Below, one piece after another: positions 15,765 through 24,627 of a stretch of 64,000 bases of DNA. Below the pieces are notes generated by a model. It did not search any database. It saw only the letters and a program-made list of their open reading frames with translations, and was not told the DNA's origin. The stretch's first letter is position 1, and the number at the start of each line of letters is the position of its first letter. The stretch spans positions 922,921 through 986,920 of the forward strand of contig CM001438.1 in the NCBI GenBank assembly GCA_000244995.1, given 5' to 3'. The stretch is from Burkholderiales bacterium JOSHI_001. Lineage in GTDB: Bacteria; Pseudomonadota; Gammaproteobacteria; Burkholderiales; Burkholderiaceae_C. Both the position numbers and the translations under genes were made by a program.

Positions 15765-18079
15765 CCCGAGCCACGCGCTGGGCCCTGCTGGTGACGCTGA
15801 CCGCGTTGCTGGGCGGGGCCTTGGTGCTGGCCTTCCTGCTGTCGCTGACCGGCGAAGGGCGCTTCTACGAACGCAACTTCGTCTGGCTGTTCTGGGTGAA
15901 CCTGGCGGTGGCCGGTGTGCTGGGCCTGATCATCACCATCGCCACCGTGCGGCTGGCGCTGCGCCTGCGCCAGCGCAAGTTCGGCAGCCGCCTGCTGGCC
16001 AAGCTGGCGGGCATCTTCGCCGTGGTGGGGGTGCTGCCCGGGCTGTTGATCTACGCCATCAGCTACCAGTTCGTCTCGCGCGGTTTCGACAACTGGTTCG
16101 ACGTGCGGGTGGCCGGTGCCCTGGACGCCGGCCTGGTGCTGGGCCGCAGCACCCTGGACAACCTGTCGGCCGACCTGGTGGCCAAGACCCGGCTGGCCGC
16201 TGAACGCCTGGGCGATGCGCGCTCGCCGGCCAGCATGCTGGACCTGGAACGCGTGCGCGAACAGCTCTCGGCGCGCGACGTGGCCCTGGTGGGACCCAAC
16301 GGCCAGGTGCTGGCCACGGCCGGTGGCGGCAGCGGCGTGTTCGCGCCCGAACGCCCGCCCCCCGCGCTGCTGCGCCAGGCCCGCAGCCAAAGCGCCGCCA
16401 GCGTGCTGGAAGGCCTGGACGACGACCAGACGGCGGCATCGGCCCCGGCCGCGGGCGCCTCGCCGCGGGTGCGGGCGCTGGCGCTGGTGCCCAGCACCGC
16501 CATCAGCCTGAGCAGCAGCGAAGAACGCTTCCTGATGGTGGTGCAGCCAGTGCCGTCCACGCTGGTGGCCAATGCGCTGGCGGTGCAGGCGGCCTACCGC
16601 GACTACCAGCAGCGCGCCATCGCCCGCGACGGCCTGCGCCGCATGTACATCGGCACGCTCACCCTGGCGCTGGTGCTGGCGGTGTTCGGGGCGGTGCTGC
16701 TGGCGGCCACGCTGGGCCACCAGATTGCACGGCCCCTGCTGTTGCTGGCCGAAGGCGTGCGTGAGGTGGCCGGCGGCAACCTCACCGCGCGGCCGGTCTT
16801 CGCGTCCAGTGACGAAATCGGCGGCCTGACACGCGACTTCGCCCGCATGACCGAACAGCTGGCCGACGCCCGCAACCAGGTGCAGCGCGGCGTGGCGCAA
16901 CTGGAAGGCGCGCGCACCCGGCTGCAGACCATTCTGGACAGCCTGACCGCCGGCGTCATCGTGTTCGACCGTGAACAGCGCATCGACACGGTGAACCCCG
17001 GCGCCACGCGCATCCTGCGCCAGCCGGTGTCGGCCTACCGGGGCCGCTGGCTGGGCGACCTGCCCGGGCTGGCGGAATTCTCCAAGGCGGTGTGGCAGCG
17101 TTTCGAACTGCACCGCGCCAGCCCCGAGGCCGGCGAGCGCGACCACTGGCAGGACGCCTTCGAATTGACCCTGGGCAACCAGCACACCCTGAACCTGCTG
17201 GTGCGCGGCGCGGTGCTGCCCAACGATGCGCGCCTGATGGTGTTCGACGACATCACCGAGGTGGTGTCGGCCCAGCGCGCGCAGGCCTGGGGCGAGGTGG
17301 CGCGGCGCCTGGCGCACGAGATCAAGAACCCGCTCACGCCCATCCAGCTGTCGGCCGAGCGCATCCAGCACAAGCTGGACGCCAAGCTGGAAGAGCCTGA
17401 CCGCGCCATGGTGGCCCGCAGCGTGGCCACCATCGTGGCCCAGGTGCAGGCCATGAAGACCCTGGTGGACGAATTCCGCGACTACGCCCGCCTGCCCAAG
17501 GCCCAGCTGGCGCCGCTGGCGCTGAACGACCTGGCCAGCGAGGTGCTGGCGCTGTACGGGGTGCCCCAGGAACAGGGCCGGCTGGTGGCGCGGCTGGACG
17601 GCGCGCTGCCGCAGATCCAGGGCGATGCCACCCAGTTGCGGCAGGTGATCCACAACCTGGTACAGAACGGCCTGGACGCGGTGGCCGACCGCCCCGACGG
17701 CCGGGTGGAACTGGTCACCGAGACCGCACGCGACGACAGCGGGGCGGTGCGCGCCGTTCGGCTGGTGGTGCGCGACAATGGCCCCGGCTTCGCCGACCAG
17801 GTGTTGAAGCGGGCGTTCGAGCCCTACGTCACCACCAAGGCCAAGGGCACGGGCCTGGGCCTGGCGGTGGTGCGCAAGATCGCCGACGAACATGGCGCGC
17901 GCGTGCGCTTGGGCAACCGTGCGGCGCCAGATGGGCATCCCCCGAAAGACCCTGCGGGTGGTGCGGAAGTTTCGATATCATTTTCCGGCTTCATCCCCGC
18001 ACCCCCGGCCCTGGCCGCGGGCAGCGGCCAGCACCCCCCATCTGCGAACGCGGCCCCCGATCCGTCGCAGGTGCATTGA
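15761..18079 (+). CDS. NtrY-like sensor histidine kinase
   Basis: Membrane histidine kinase (772 aa) of the NtrY type. Residues 1-110 hold two to three membrane segments, then a periplasmic region to about 290, another membrane segment (TLTLALVLAVFGAVLLAATL), HAMP (residues about 325-380), a PAS-like domain (about 390-490), HisKA with His519 in RRLAHEIKNPLTPIQL, and HATPase_c (NLVQNGLDAV, DNGPGFAD, GTGLGLAVVRKIADEHG). GTG 15761 is chosen because the open frame upstream is 77-bp repeat DNA. The partner is the response regulator six bases downstream. The Pro/Ala-rich C-terminal tail is unusual. It is probably a nitrogen/redox-type sensor; the signal is unknown. Confidence 0.87.
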   Translation: MTRATRWALLVTLTALLGGALVLAFLLSLTGEGRFYERNFVWLFWVNLAVAGVLGLIITIATVRLALRLRQRKFGSRLLAKLAGIFAVVGVLPGLLIYAISYQFVSRGFDNWFDVRVAGALDAGLVLGRSTLDNLSADLVAKTRLAAERLGDARSPASMLDLERVREQLSARDVALVGPNGQVLATAGGGSGVFAPERPPPALLRQARSQSAASVLEGLDDDQTAASAPAAGASPRVRALALVPSTAISLSSSEERFLMVVQPVPSTLVANALAVQAAYRDYQQRAIARDGLRRMYIGTLTLALVLAVFGAVLLAATLGHQIARPLLLLAEGVREVAGGNLTARPVFASSDEIGGLTRDFARMTEQLADARNQVQRGVAQLEGARTRLQTILDSLTAGVIVFDREQRIDTVNPGATRILRQPVSAYRGRWLGDLPGLAEFSKAVWQRFELHRASPEAGERDHWQDAFELTLGNQHTLNLLVRGAVLPNDARLMVFDDITEVVSAQRAQAWGEVARRLAHEIKNPLTPIQLSAERIQHKLDAKLEEPDRAMVARSVATIVAQVQAMKTLVDEFRDYARLPKAQLAPLALNDLASEVLALYGVPQEQGRLVARLDGALPQIQGDATQLRQVIHNLVQNGLDAVADRPDGRVELVTETARDDSGAVRAVRLVVRDNGPGFADQVLKRAFEPYVTTKAKGTGLGLAVVRKIADEHGARVRLGNRAAPDGHPPKDPAGGAEVSISFSGFIPAPPALAAGSGQHPPSANAAPDPSQVH

Positions 18080-18085
18080 GCGCAC

Positions 18086-18811
18086 ATGGCAACGATTCTT
18101 GTAGTGGACGACGAGCTGGGCATCCGCGGCCTGCTGTCGGAGATCCTGTCGGACGAAGGGCACACGGTCGAACTGGCCGAAGACGCCTCGCAGGCTCGCG
18201 CCGCGCGTGAGCGCGGGCGGCCCGACCTGGTGCTGCTGGACATCTGGATGCCCGACGTGGACGGCATCACGCTGCTGAAAGAATGGTCCTCGGCCGGCCA
18301 GCTGAACATGCCGGTCATCATGATGAGTGGCCACGGCACCATCGACACCGCGGTGGAAGCCACCAAGTTCGGCGCCAGTGCCTTCCTGGAAAAACCGATC
18401 ACGCTGCAAAAGCTGCTGCGCGCGGTGGAGCAGGCCCTGGCCAAGCCCGCGCCGCGCGCGCCCGGCGCGCCCCTGGCCGGGCCTGGGCCGGCTTCGCCGC
18501 AGCCGGGCAACGGTTTGCCGCAACGCCTGGAGGGCGCTGCGGGCTACACGGCGTCCGACCTGGGCCAGTCGCCGGCGGTGGCGCCCGCACCGGTGGGCCC
18601 GCAACGCGAACAAAGCTTCGACCTGGACCGCCCGCTGCGCGAAGCGCGCGACGCCTTCGAGAAAAGCTACTTCGAATTCCACCTGGCCAAGGAAAACGGC
18701 TCCATGACCCGCGTGGCCGAAAAGACCGGCCTGGAACGCACGCACCTGTACCGCAAGCTGAAGCAACTGGGCGTGGACCTCACCCGCAACAAGCGCGGCG
18801 GCGGCCTCTGA
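18086..18811 (+). CDS. NtrX-like response regulator lacking the AAA+ domain
   Basis: Response regulator (241 aa) paired with the NtrY-like kinase. Receiver domain at residues 3-120 with phosphoacceptor Asp52 (LVLLDIWMPDVDG), MSGHG and the conserved Lys in FLEKPIT. A Pro/Ala-rich linker follows (about 125-185), then a Fis-type helix-turn-helix (MTRVAEKTGLERTHLYRKLK, about 205-235). Canonical NtrX has a sigma-54-interacting AAA+ domain between these parts; here it is absent, so it cannot activate sigma-54 promoters in the usual way. It likely regulates sigma-70 genes or acts as a repressor. Confidence 0.85.
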   Translation: MATILVVDDELGIRGLLSEILSDEGHTVELAEDASQARAARERGRPDLVLLDIWMPDVDGITLLKEWSSAGQLNMPVIMMSGHGTIDTAVEATKFGASAFLEKPITLQKLLRAVEQALAKPAPRAPGAPLAGPGPASPQPGNGLPQRLEGAAGYTASDLGQSPAVAPAPVGPQREQSFDLDRPLREARDAFEKSYFEFHLAKENGSMTRVAEKTGLERTHLYRKLKQLGVDLTRNKRGGGL

Positions 18812-18834
18812 GAAGGGGGCGCCCGCCAGTGGGC

Positions 18835-18840
18835 TATAAT
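18835..18840 (+). promoter_or_regulatory. -10 box of tRNA-Phe promoter
   Basis: Perfect TATAAT eleven bases upstream of the tRNA gene. No good -35 match is seen at the expected distance, where the end of the regulator gene lies. Confidence 0.6.
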
Positions 18841-18851
18841 CTTGGGCTCAC

Positions 18852-18927
18852 GGCCTGGTAGCTCAGTTGGTAGAGCAGCGGATTGAAAATCCGCGTGTCG
18901 GTGGTTCGATTCCGCCCCAGGCCACCA
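18852..18927 (+). tRNA. tRNA-Phe (anticodon GAA)
   Basis: 76-nt cloverleaf with encoded CCA. Acceptor arm GGCCTGG pairs with CCAGGCC; the D-arm has AGCTCAGTTGGTAGAGC; the anticodon loop TTGAAAA has GAA at 18885-18887; the T-arm has GGTTCGATTCC. It is followed by a strong terminator and then by an integrase, so its 3' end is a probable integration site. Confidence 0.97.
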
Positions 18928-18971
18928 AGATGTAATCCCAGGGAATCCCAAGTGGTCCCAGGATGTCCAGA

Positions 18972-19006
18972 AAGCCCTAGAGAATCAATGCTCTAGGGCT
19001 TTTTTG
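18972..19006 (+). terminator. Rho-independent terminator after tRNA-Phe
   Basis: Perfect 11-bp stem AAGCCCTAGAG / CTCTAGGGCTT with an 8-nt loop, followed by a T-rich tail (TTTTTG). It separates the tRNA from the integrase gene. Confidence 0.9.
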
Positions 19007-19109
19007 TTGTCCGCTTTGGTCCCGCCCGATGCCTTGAGTTCTTCCATTTCGTGGAGTAAGTTTGGTAGTAACTGGCCGGATTCCGCGTTCTGGCCGAGAA
19101 AGTTACTCC

Positions 19110-20417
19110 ATGGCTCGCAACATCATCCCTGGTGACGCCAGCATCCGGGCCATTCGTCCCGGTGACCCTCGCAAGCGCCTCAGCGATGGCGACGGGCTGA
19201 CCCTTCTGCTGTTCGTCAAGGGCGGAGCACACGGCTGGCGGTTCGACTATCGCTTCGCCGGCAAGCGCAACATGCTGTCCTTCGGCACCTATCCCGACAC
19301 CAGCCTGGCGCTGGCGCGGCGCAAGGCCGACGAAGCCCGTGCGCTCCTGGCCGAGGGCATTGACCCAAGCCAGAAGCGGCGCGCCGACAAGCAGGTGCAA
19401 GTGCTGGCCCGTGCCGAAGAGGCTCGGCGTGCACAAGGCCTGCCCCCAATGGGCTCGTTCGAAGCGGTCGCGCGCGAATGGTTTGAAGTGAAGAAGGGCG
19501 GGTGGGCCAAGGGCTACAGCGACAAGATCATTGCCCGGTTGCAGGCCGATGTGTTCCCGTACCTGGGGAACCATCCGGTGGAGGGGATCACGCCGCCGCA
19601 GTTGCTGGAAGTGCTGCGCCGGATCGAGGGCCGGGGCGTCATCGAAACGGCGCACAGGGCCCTGGAGAACTGCAGCCAGGTGTTCCGATACGCCGTAGCG
19701 ACTGGGCGGATGTCGACGAATCCGGCGCGCGATCTGAAGGACGCATTGCGCCGGCCCGACCCGAAGCACTTCCCGGCCATCACCGACCCCAAGCGCTTGG
19801 GCGAACTCCTGCGTGCCTGCGATGCGTATGCCGCAACGCCGGTGGTCCGCGCCGCCCTGAAGCTGGCGCCCATGTTGCTGCTGAGGCCTGGTGAGTTGAG
19901 GTTTGCGCAGTGGCCTGAAATCGATCTCGACAAGGCGGTGTGGACTGTTCCTGCAGCGCGCATGAAGCGCGAGTTGCGGGAGAAATTGCATGGGGCGCCG
20001 CATCTGGTGCCGCTGCCACGACAGGCCGTGGCCGTTCTGCGGGACCTGCATGCGCTGACTGGGCAAGGAACGATGGTCTTCCGCGGCGAGCGTCACCACC
20101 ACCGCGCCATGAGTGAAAACACCATCAACGCCGCCTTGCGTGCGATGGGATTCCCAGCCGACGAAGTGACGGGACATGGCTTTCGCGCGACAGCACGAAC
20201 CATGCTGCATGAACGACAGGGATTCAGCCCCGACGTGATCGAGGCGCAGCTTGCGCACTCGGTGCGCGACAGCCTGGGCAGGGCCTACAACCGAACCGAG
20301 TTCGTCGAGCAGCGCCGCAAGATGCTGCAGTCCTGGGCTGACTATCTGGACAAGCTCAGGCGCGGTGCCGATGTTGTGCCAATGCGCAGGGCCAAGCCTG
20401 AGAAGGCAAGAAAGTAG
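19110..20417 (+). CDS. P4-type tyrosine recombinase (DUF4102 integrase)
   Basis: Site-specific integrase (435 aa) for a genomic island. The N-terminal DUF4102-like DNA-binding region (DGDGLTLLLFVKGGAHGWRF, FGTYPDTSLALARRKADEAR) is followed by the core-binding domain and the catalytic domain with Arg in LLLRPGELRFAQW, His/Arg in VTGHGFRATARTML, and the Tyr nucleophile in GRAYNRTEF. ATG 19110 gives the family N-terminus; the frame upstream to 19062 has no family sequence. It lies 182 bp behind the tRNA-Phe gene, the usual target class. The length is normal and the motifs are complete, so it may be active; no far-end attachment copy was found. Confidence 0.92.
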   Translation: MARNIIPGDASIRAIRPGDPRKRLSDGDGLTLLLFVKGGAHGWRFDYRFAGKRNMLSFGTYPDTSLALARRKADEARALLAEGIDPSQKRRADKQVQVLARAEEARRAQGLPPMGSFEAVAREWFEVKKGGWAKGYSDKIIARLQADVFPYLGNHPVEGITPPQLLEVLRRIEGRGVIETAHRALENCSQVFRYAVATGRMSTNPARDLKDALRRPDPKHFPAITDPKRLGELLRACDAYAATPVVRAALKLAPMLLLRPGELRFAQWPEIDLDKAVWTVPAARMKRELREKLHGAPHLVPLPRQAVAVLRDLHALTGQGTMVFRGERHHHRAMSENTINAALRAMGFPADEVTGHGFRATARTMLHERQGFSPDVIEAQLAHSVRDSLGRAYNRTEFVEQRRKMLQSWADYLDKLRRGADVVPMRRAKPEKARK

Positions 20418-20702
20418 GTGATTGCCGGTCGGCGGGCTGAGGCCCTACCTGGTAGAGCGCCACAAACCTGTCGTCGATGAAGGTCAGGGATCGGCCATCA
20501 GCTGACAGTGGCCACAGGCAGGTTCCAGGCATATCGTCTTGTCGACCTCGCGAGCTGGGCGAGGCGACGGGCACGGGCGTGCCGCATTCGTTGACATTGA
20601 GTTGCGCACAGCTGCCAGAGCATTGGCTGCGTCCGCCGCTGAGCTAACGGAATGTGCAGATCGTCGACGTCGAAGCCAGCCAGTGAGCGGCCGCGTCGGC
20701 GC

Positions 20703-21575
20703 TCACAGCGACCCGTTCCTGAACGCCAGCAAGTCGGCAAGGGAATGCAAGGGCCGCAGCACGGCGTCCAGCGCCAGCGCGCGCGCCTGCAGTTGCTGTG
20801 GCGTGCGCGCCGGGCCGCGGTAGGCGGCCAGGACGGCGCTGTCGCCGATACGGTAGACGTCGACCTGGGGCAGGCCGTCGCGCATCGCCGCCTGCAGGCG
20901 ACGCGTGTCGACGCTGGGCAGGTAGACGTTCTGCATGACCACGCCTCCCGGCGCCAGGTGCGCGGCGACGATGGCGAAGAAGGGCTCGTCCATCAGCGTC
21001 GCGGGGATGGATTTGTCGTCGTAGGCGTCGAGCATGATCACGTCGAACTGCGCGTGCGACGCCGCCAGCCAGGCCCGGCCGTCCTCGATGTGCACGCGCA
21101 GCCGCGGGTCGGGCGCCAGGCCGAAGTGGCGCGCTCCCAGTTCCACCGCGTGGCGGTCGATGTCGATGGCGTCGACGACTGCCGACGGGAAGTTGCGGAT
21201 CGTGTAGCCCGTCATGTTGCCGGCGCCAACGCCGATCTGCAGGATGCGCGCATAGGGCTCGGCGTAGACCACGCCCAACATCATCAGCCGTGTGTAGGGA
21301 GCGGCCAGTTCCAGCGGCCGGTCGAGGTCCAGCACCGACTGGTAGACGATATCGGTGCCCGGCCCGTAGGCCAGGTAGCGCTTGCGCTGCAGCTCGACCA
21401 CGGCCAGGCGGCCGAACTGCGTCTGGCGCTCCTCGATCACCGTCAGCACCGGCGGGGGCTGCAGTGCCTGGCGCACGCGCTCGCAGCCGCCCAGGCCTGC
21501 CCCGGCCAGCAGTCCGGCGCCGCACAGGCGCAGCCAGCGCCGCCGGCCGGCCAGGAAGGTGATGTGGATCAGCAA
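20703..21575 (-). CDS. spermidine synthase-like (PABS) methyltransferase-fold protein, probable lipoprotein
   Basis: Protein of the spermidine synthase fold (about 290 aa). SAM/dcSAM-type motif ILQIGVGAGNMTGYTI, the acidic VDAIDIDRHAVELGARHFG, a DGRAWLA segment and FDVIMLDAYDDKSIP are all in order. The N-terminus has hydrophobic sequence ending in a lipobox-like LGGC, suggesting an envelope-attached form. The start is uncertain: TTG 21575 is preferred since it begins 18 bp after the upstream gene's stop, but the frame is open to 21683. It is probably not a classical SpeE; the substrate is unknown. It shares a strand with the DUF4287 gene ahead of it. Confidence 0.65.
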   Translation of the reverse strand: MLIHITFLAGRRRWLRLCGAGLLAGAGLGGCERVRQALQPPPVLTVIEERQTQFGRLAVVELQRKRYLAYGPGTDIVYQSVLDLDRPLELAAPYTRLMMLGVVYAEPYARILQIGVGAGNMTGYTIRNFPSAVVDAIDIDRHAVELGARHFGLAPDPRLRVHIEDGRAWLAASHAQFDVIMLDAYDDKSIPATLMDEPFFAIVAAHLAPGGVVMQNVYLPSVDTRRLQAAMRDGLPQVDVYRIGDSAVLAAYRGPARTPQQLQARALALDAVLRPLHSLADLLAFRNGSL

Positions 21576-21592
21576 AGCACGCGGGGCCGGTT

Positions 21593-22183
21593 TCAACCCG
21601 CGGCGTCGTAGGCCGCGCGCAGCCAGCCGGTGAGTTCGGCGTCGATGTCGCCCGGGCCGGCGATGCGCAGCGTGTATGGGCACATGCCGCCCGCGGGCAT
21701 GGTCTTCAGGCGCGCGCCCGGGGCCAGGTCGCGGGCGTTGATTCCGATCTCGATCAAGTCCTTGGTGGCCGGGCCGACCATGGCGAACTGCTTCTTGCGG
21801 CGCAGGCTGACGTAGGCCTTTTTCGGCGCCTGCTCGAACTTGCCGAAGCCCTGCACCTGCCGGATCACGGCCTCATGCAGCGCGCGCAGCGGCGCCTTGG
21901 CGCCGGTGTAGAGTGCATCCAGCGGGTCGCCGGCCGCATCGGCAGCTGGCGCGGCGGGGGGCGGGCCGCCGTCCAGCGCCGGCACCGGCTTGCCGTAGAA
22001 CAGGGCCACGGCGTTGGCATCGCCGTAACCCAATTTGAACTGCTCCATCAGCAGGCTGCGGCGTTCGCCGGTCTTGGCCAAACCGCTGGCCGCCAGCACG
22101 GCGTGCAGCTCGGCGATGGTCTTGCCCGTGCGGGCCTGGATGTTGCGCAGTTGGGTCAGCGTTGCCGCCTGGGGGTCTGCCAT
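21593..22183 (-). CDS. DUF4287 / DUF5655 domain protein
   Basis: Small cytoplasmic protein (196 aa) of unknown function. The N-terminal DUF4287-type helical region (LTQLRNIQARTGKTIAELH, about residues 10-75) is followed by a DUF5655-like C-terminal half (KKAYVSLRRKKQFAMVGPA, GINARDLAPGARL, and a final WLRAAYDAAG). ATG 22183 has GAAGGA at good spacing. A decayed copy of the same gene lies 2 kb away at 24006-24590, flanking the LanC-like gene. Confidence 0.72.
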   Translation of the reverse strand: MADPQAATLTQLRNIQARTGKTIAELHAVLAASGLAKTGERRSLLMEQFKLGYGDANAVALFYGKPVPALDGGPPPAAPAADAAGDPLDALYTGAKAPLRALHEAVIRQVQGFGKFEQAPKKAYVSLRRKKQFAMVGPATKDLIEIGINARDLAPGARLKTMPAGGMCPYTLRIAGPGDIDAELTGWLRAAYDAAG

Positions 22184-22457
22184 GGAAGTGTCCTTCGCGC
22201 CGGTGGCTGAGGCTTGGTTGCGAGGTTCACATGGCCAGCCGGTGGCGTCAATGATGGCGGAAAGCGAGCTCCGTCGGAGCCAAGCAAGGTCGGTTGAGGG
22301 TCGAGTGGCGCTGGCCAAGCTTTCGGGGCGCGGTCACTCAAGCAACTCGCTGATACGGCCCTCAATGGTGGCGACGCTGGAGGCCGGGCGCAGCCCAGCC
22401 GCGGCGTCCGCTTGAGGGCGCGATTGCGCTTCGCGCTTGTGCGGCATGATGGCGTGC

Positions 22458-23735
22458 ATGCATGTGCCGCTGTTCGGCCTTTCCGACCTCTACGACCCGA
22501 AGCGCCATGAGGCACTGACGGAAGACGCTTGGTCCGAGGACGCGGCGCGCGCTGCCATCGGGCACATATGTGCGGCCGCCGAACGGGAGTTCGACGAGAC
22601 CGAAGGTGGCTGGTTGCTGCATCCGCAGGACGACCCGCCTGCGCCCGGCGCACGATCGGTCAACGCCTACTGGGGCGCCACCGGCGTCGTCTGGGCGCTG
22701 CGCGACCTGGCCTCGCAAGGCGCGGTCACGCTGGCGCGCGACTACACGCGCTGGATCGAGCGCTTTCCTGAGCGTGCGCGACTCGAAGCCGCCGACGAGC
22801 AGCACGGCACGGCCTCGTACCTGTTCGGCGAGAGCGCACCGCTGCTGCTGGCCTGGCAGACCACCGGGCGCGCCGACTTCGCCGACCGCCTGCATGACCT
22901 GGTTCGCGGCAACCTGCACAACCCCGCGCACGAGCCGCTGTGGGGCAACGCCGGCACGCTGCTGGCGGCCATCGCGATGGCCGAAGCCGACCCTGAGGCC
23001 GCCGAGCGCACGCGCTGGCAGGCGCTGGTGCGTGACGGCGTGCAGGCGCTGCTCGACGACATGGTGCCCGACCCTGACGCCGGCCGCTGGCTGTGGCGGC
23101 AGGATATGTACAACCGCGTCCGACACCACCTCGGCGCGGGCCACGGTTTGGCCGGCAACGCCTACCCGGCGCTGCGCGCGGCCGGCCAGGTGGACGCCAC
23201 TGTGGCCGACACGCTGTTGCAGCGCTGCTTCGACACCCTGGCGGCCACTGCACTGCAGACGGTGACGGCGGGGCCCGACGGCGGCGTGTCGGTGGCCAAC
23301 TGGCACCCTGTCACCGAACGCGAACGCATCGCCGCCGCGTTGGCCGCCGGCCAGCGCCCGCTGGTGCAGGATTGCCACGGCGCACCGGGCGTCGTCTGCC
23401 GCCTGGCCACCGCCCCCGCCGCGTGGGATACATTGCTGCGCGCCGCCGGCGAGATGACCTGGATCGCCGGCCCGCTGGTCAAGGGCCCGTCGCTGTGCCA
23501 CGGCACCGCTGGCAATGCAATGGCCTGCCTCAAGCTGTGGCAGCGCTTCGCCGAGCCGCCGTGGCTGGAGCGTGCACGCCGGCTGGCGATGCATGCGACC
23601 GCGCAGGTCGAACAGGCGCGCGCCCGCCACGGTCAGGGCCGCCACAGCCTGTGGACCGGCGACCTGGGCGTGGCCTGCGTGCTGTGGAACTGCGTGCGAG
23701 GCGAGGCATGGTTCCCGATGCTCGACCGCCGCTGA
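22458..23735 (+). CDS. LanC-like protein (lanthionine synthetase C family)
   Basis: Alpha/alpha-barrel protein (about 425 aa) resembling LanC cyclases and eukaryotic LANCL proteins. The zinc-site pattern is intact: Cys in QDCHGAPGVVCRL and Cys-His in GPSLCHGTAGNAMACLKL, with GAGHGLAGNAYP earlier and SLWTGDLGVACVLW at the end. In known members these bind Zn and activate a thiol for addition to dehydroamino acids. No lanthipeptide precursor, dehydratase (LanB) or transporter gene is near, so it is an orphan, perhaps LANCL-like in function. The start is uncertain among in-frame ATGs at 22446, 22449 and 22458; none has a good ribosome site. Confidence 0.75.
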   Translation: MHVPLFGLSDLYDPKRHEALTEDAWSEDAARAAIGHICAAAEREFDETEGGWLLHPQDDPPAPGARSVNAYWGATGVVWALRDLASQGAVTLARDYTRWIERFPERARLEAADEQHGTASYLFGESAPLLLAWQTTGRADFADRLHDLVRGNLHNPAHEPLWGNAGTLLAAIAMAEADPEAAERTRWQALVRDGVQALLDDMVPDPDAGRWLWRQDMYNRVRHHLGAGHGLAGNAYPALRAAGQVDATVADTLLQRCFDTLAATALQTVTAGPDGGVSVANWHPVTERERIAAALAAGQRPLVQDCHGAPGVVCRLATAPAAWDTLLRAAGEMTWIAGPLVKGPSLCHGTAGNAMACLKLWQRFAEPPWLERARRLAMHATAQVEQARARHGQGRHSLWTGDLGVACVLWNCVRGEAWFPMLDRR

Positions 23736-24005
23736 GCGCAGCGCTGCACCAGCGGTGACTGGTGCGCCGAGTGGCACAGCACCAGCGCGGTGGTCACGAT
23801 GCCGTGTGCGGCCAGTGCGTCGGCCTCGCGCTTCAGGTGGGTCTCCTTGCCCTGAAGTCGTCACCAGAATTGGGGATGCTTCACTGCCGCCATTCGCCTT
23901 CGGTCGTCCCGGCCAGGAGCCGCCGCTCGCGACAGGCTGCTTCGCGGTCGTCCGCTGTGCTGACTCCATTGAGCGTGCATGCCGCCATGGGGTCGTGGGC
24001 GGACC

Positions 24006-24590
24006 TCAGCCTGCCGCGTCGAAGGCCTTTCGAAGCCAGCCTTGGAACTGTGCATTGATCTGCTCGGCGCTTGTGATACGAGTGACATCGTTGCACATGG
24101 TGCCTGGCGGCTGCGGCTTGAGCTGCACGTTCGCCGGCAAGTCTTCTTGCATTCAGCCCGAGGTCCATGCGGTCGTTCGCGACGGGTCTCCCCATCGCGA
24201 TTTGCTTCTTGCGGTGAAGGCTGACATAGGGTTTCATGGGCACTTCCTCGACGTAGCCGAACGTACAAGATTGCGCCAACACCGCCCTATGCATGGGACG
24301 CCGCGCGGCCTTTGCACGCGCGCAGTTGGCGGCCCGAGGATTCGCGTCAGGGACACGGGGTGCAAGTGGCGCGCCGCTGCTGAAGTCAGGCAATGGCTTT
24401 CCGATCAACAGGGCGACGGGCTTCGAGTCACCGTCGCCGAGCTTGAACATCTCCACGCGCCAGGTACACCGTTCGCCATGCTCGGCCAAGCCGCTGGCCG
24501 CGACAGCCGCATGCAGTTCGCCACTGGTCTTGCCGGTGCGGTTCTGGATGTTCTTCAGCTGTGTGATCGTGGCACCTGCGGGGTCGGCCT
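24006..24590 (-). pseudogene. decayed paralogue of the DUF4287/DUF5655 gene
   Basis: Reading the minus strand gives ATITQLKNIQNRTGKT and GELHAAVAASGLAEHGER, then FKLGDGDSKPVALLIGKPLP and PYVSLHRKKQIAMGRPVA, clearly matching the intact gene at 21593-22183. After the LNAR segment the frame breaks; the following frame continues VQLKPQPPGTMCNDVTRIT and ends GWLRKAFDAAG with TGA at 24006-24008, again matching. No ATG is present where the intact gene starts. So it is a diverged copy with at least one frameshift (near 24150) and a lost start. Confidence 0.8.
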
Positions 24591-24627
24591 TGGTGTGCTC
24601 CGTTGTCTGGTTCGTCAGCGAGCTGCA

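Noticed and set aside
15434-17938. 834-aa open frame antisense to the NtrY-like kinase
   Set aside because: Composition is His/Gln/Ala/Arg-rich low-complexity typical of the complement of G+C-rich genes; no motif, and the sense strand has clear kinase domains.
20356-20574. 72-aa minus-strand frame overlapping the integrase end
   Set aside because: Contains a protein-like stretch (ADGRSLTFIDDRFVALYQVG) but overlaps the integrase 3' end, and no family was recognised; possibly a gene remnant, not supportable.
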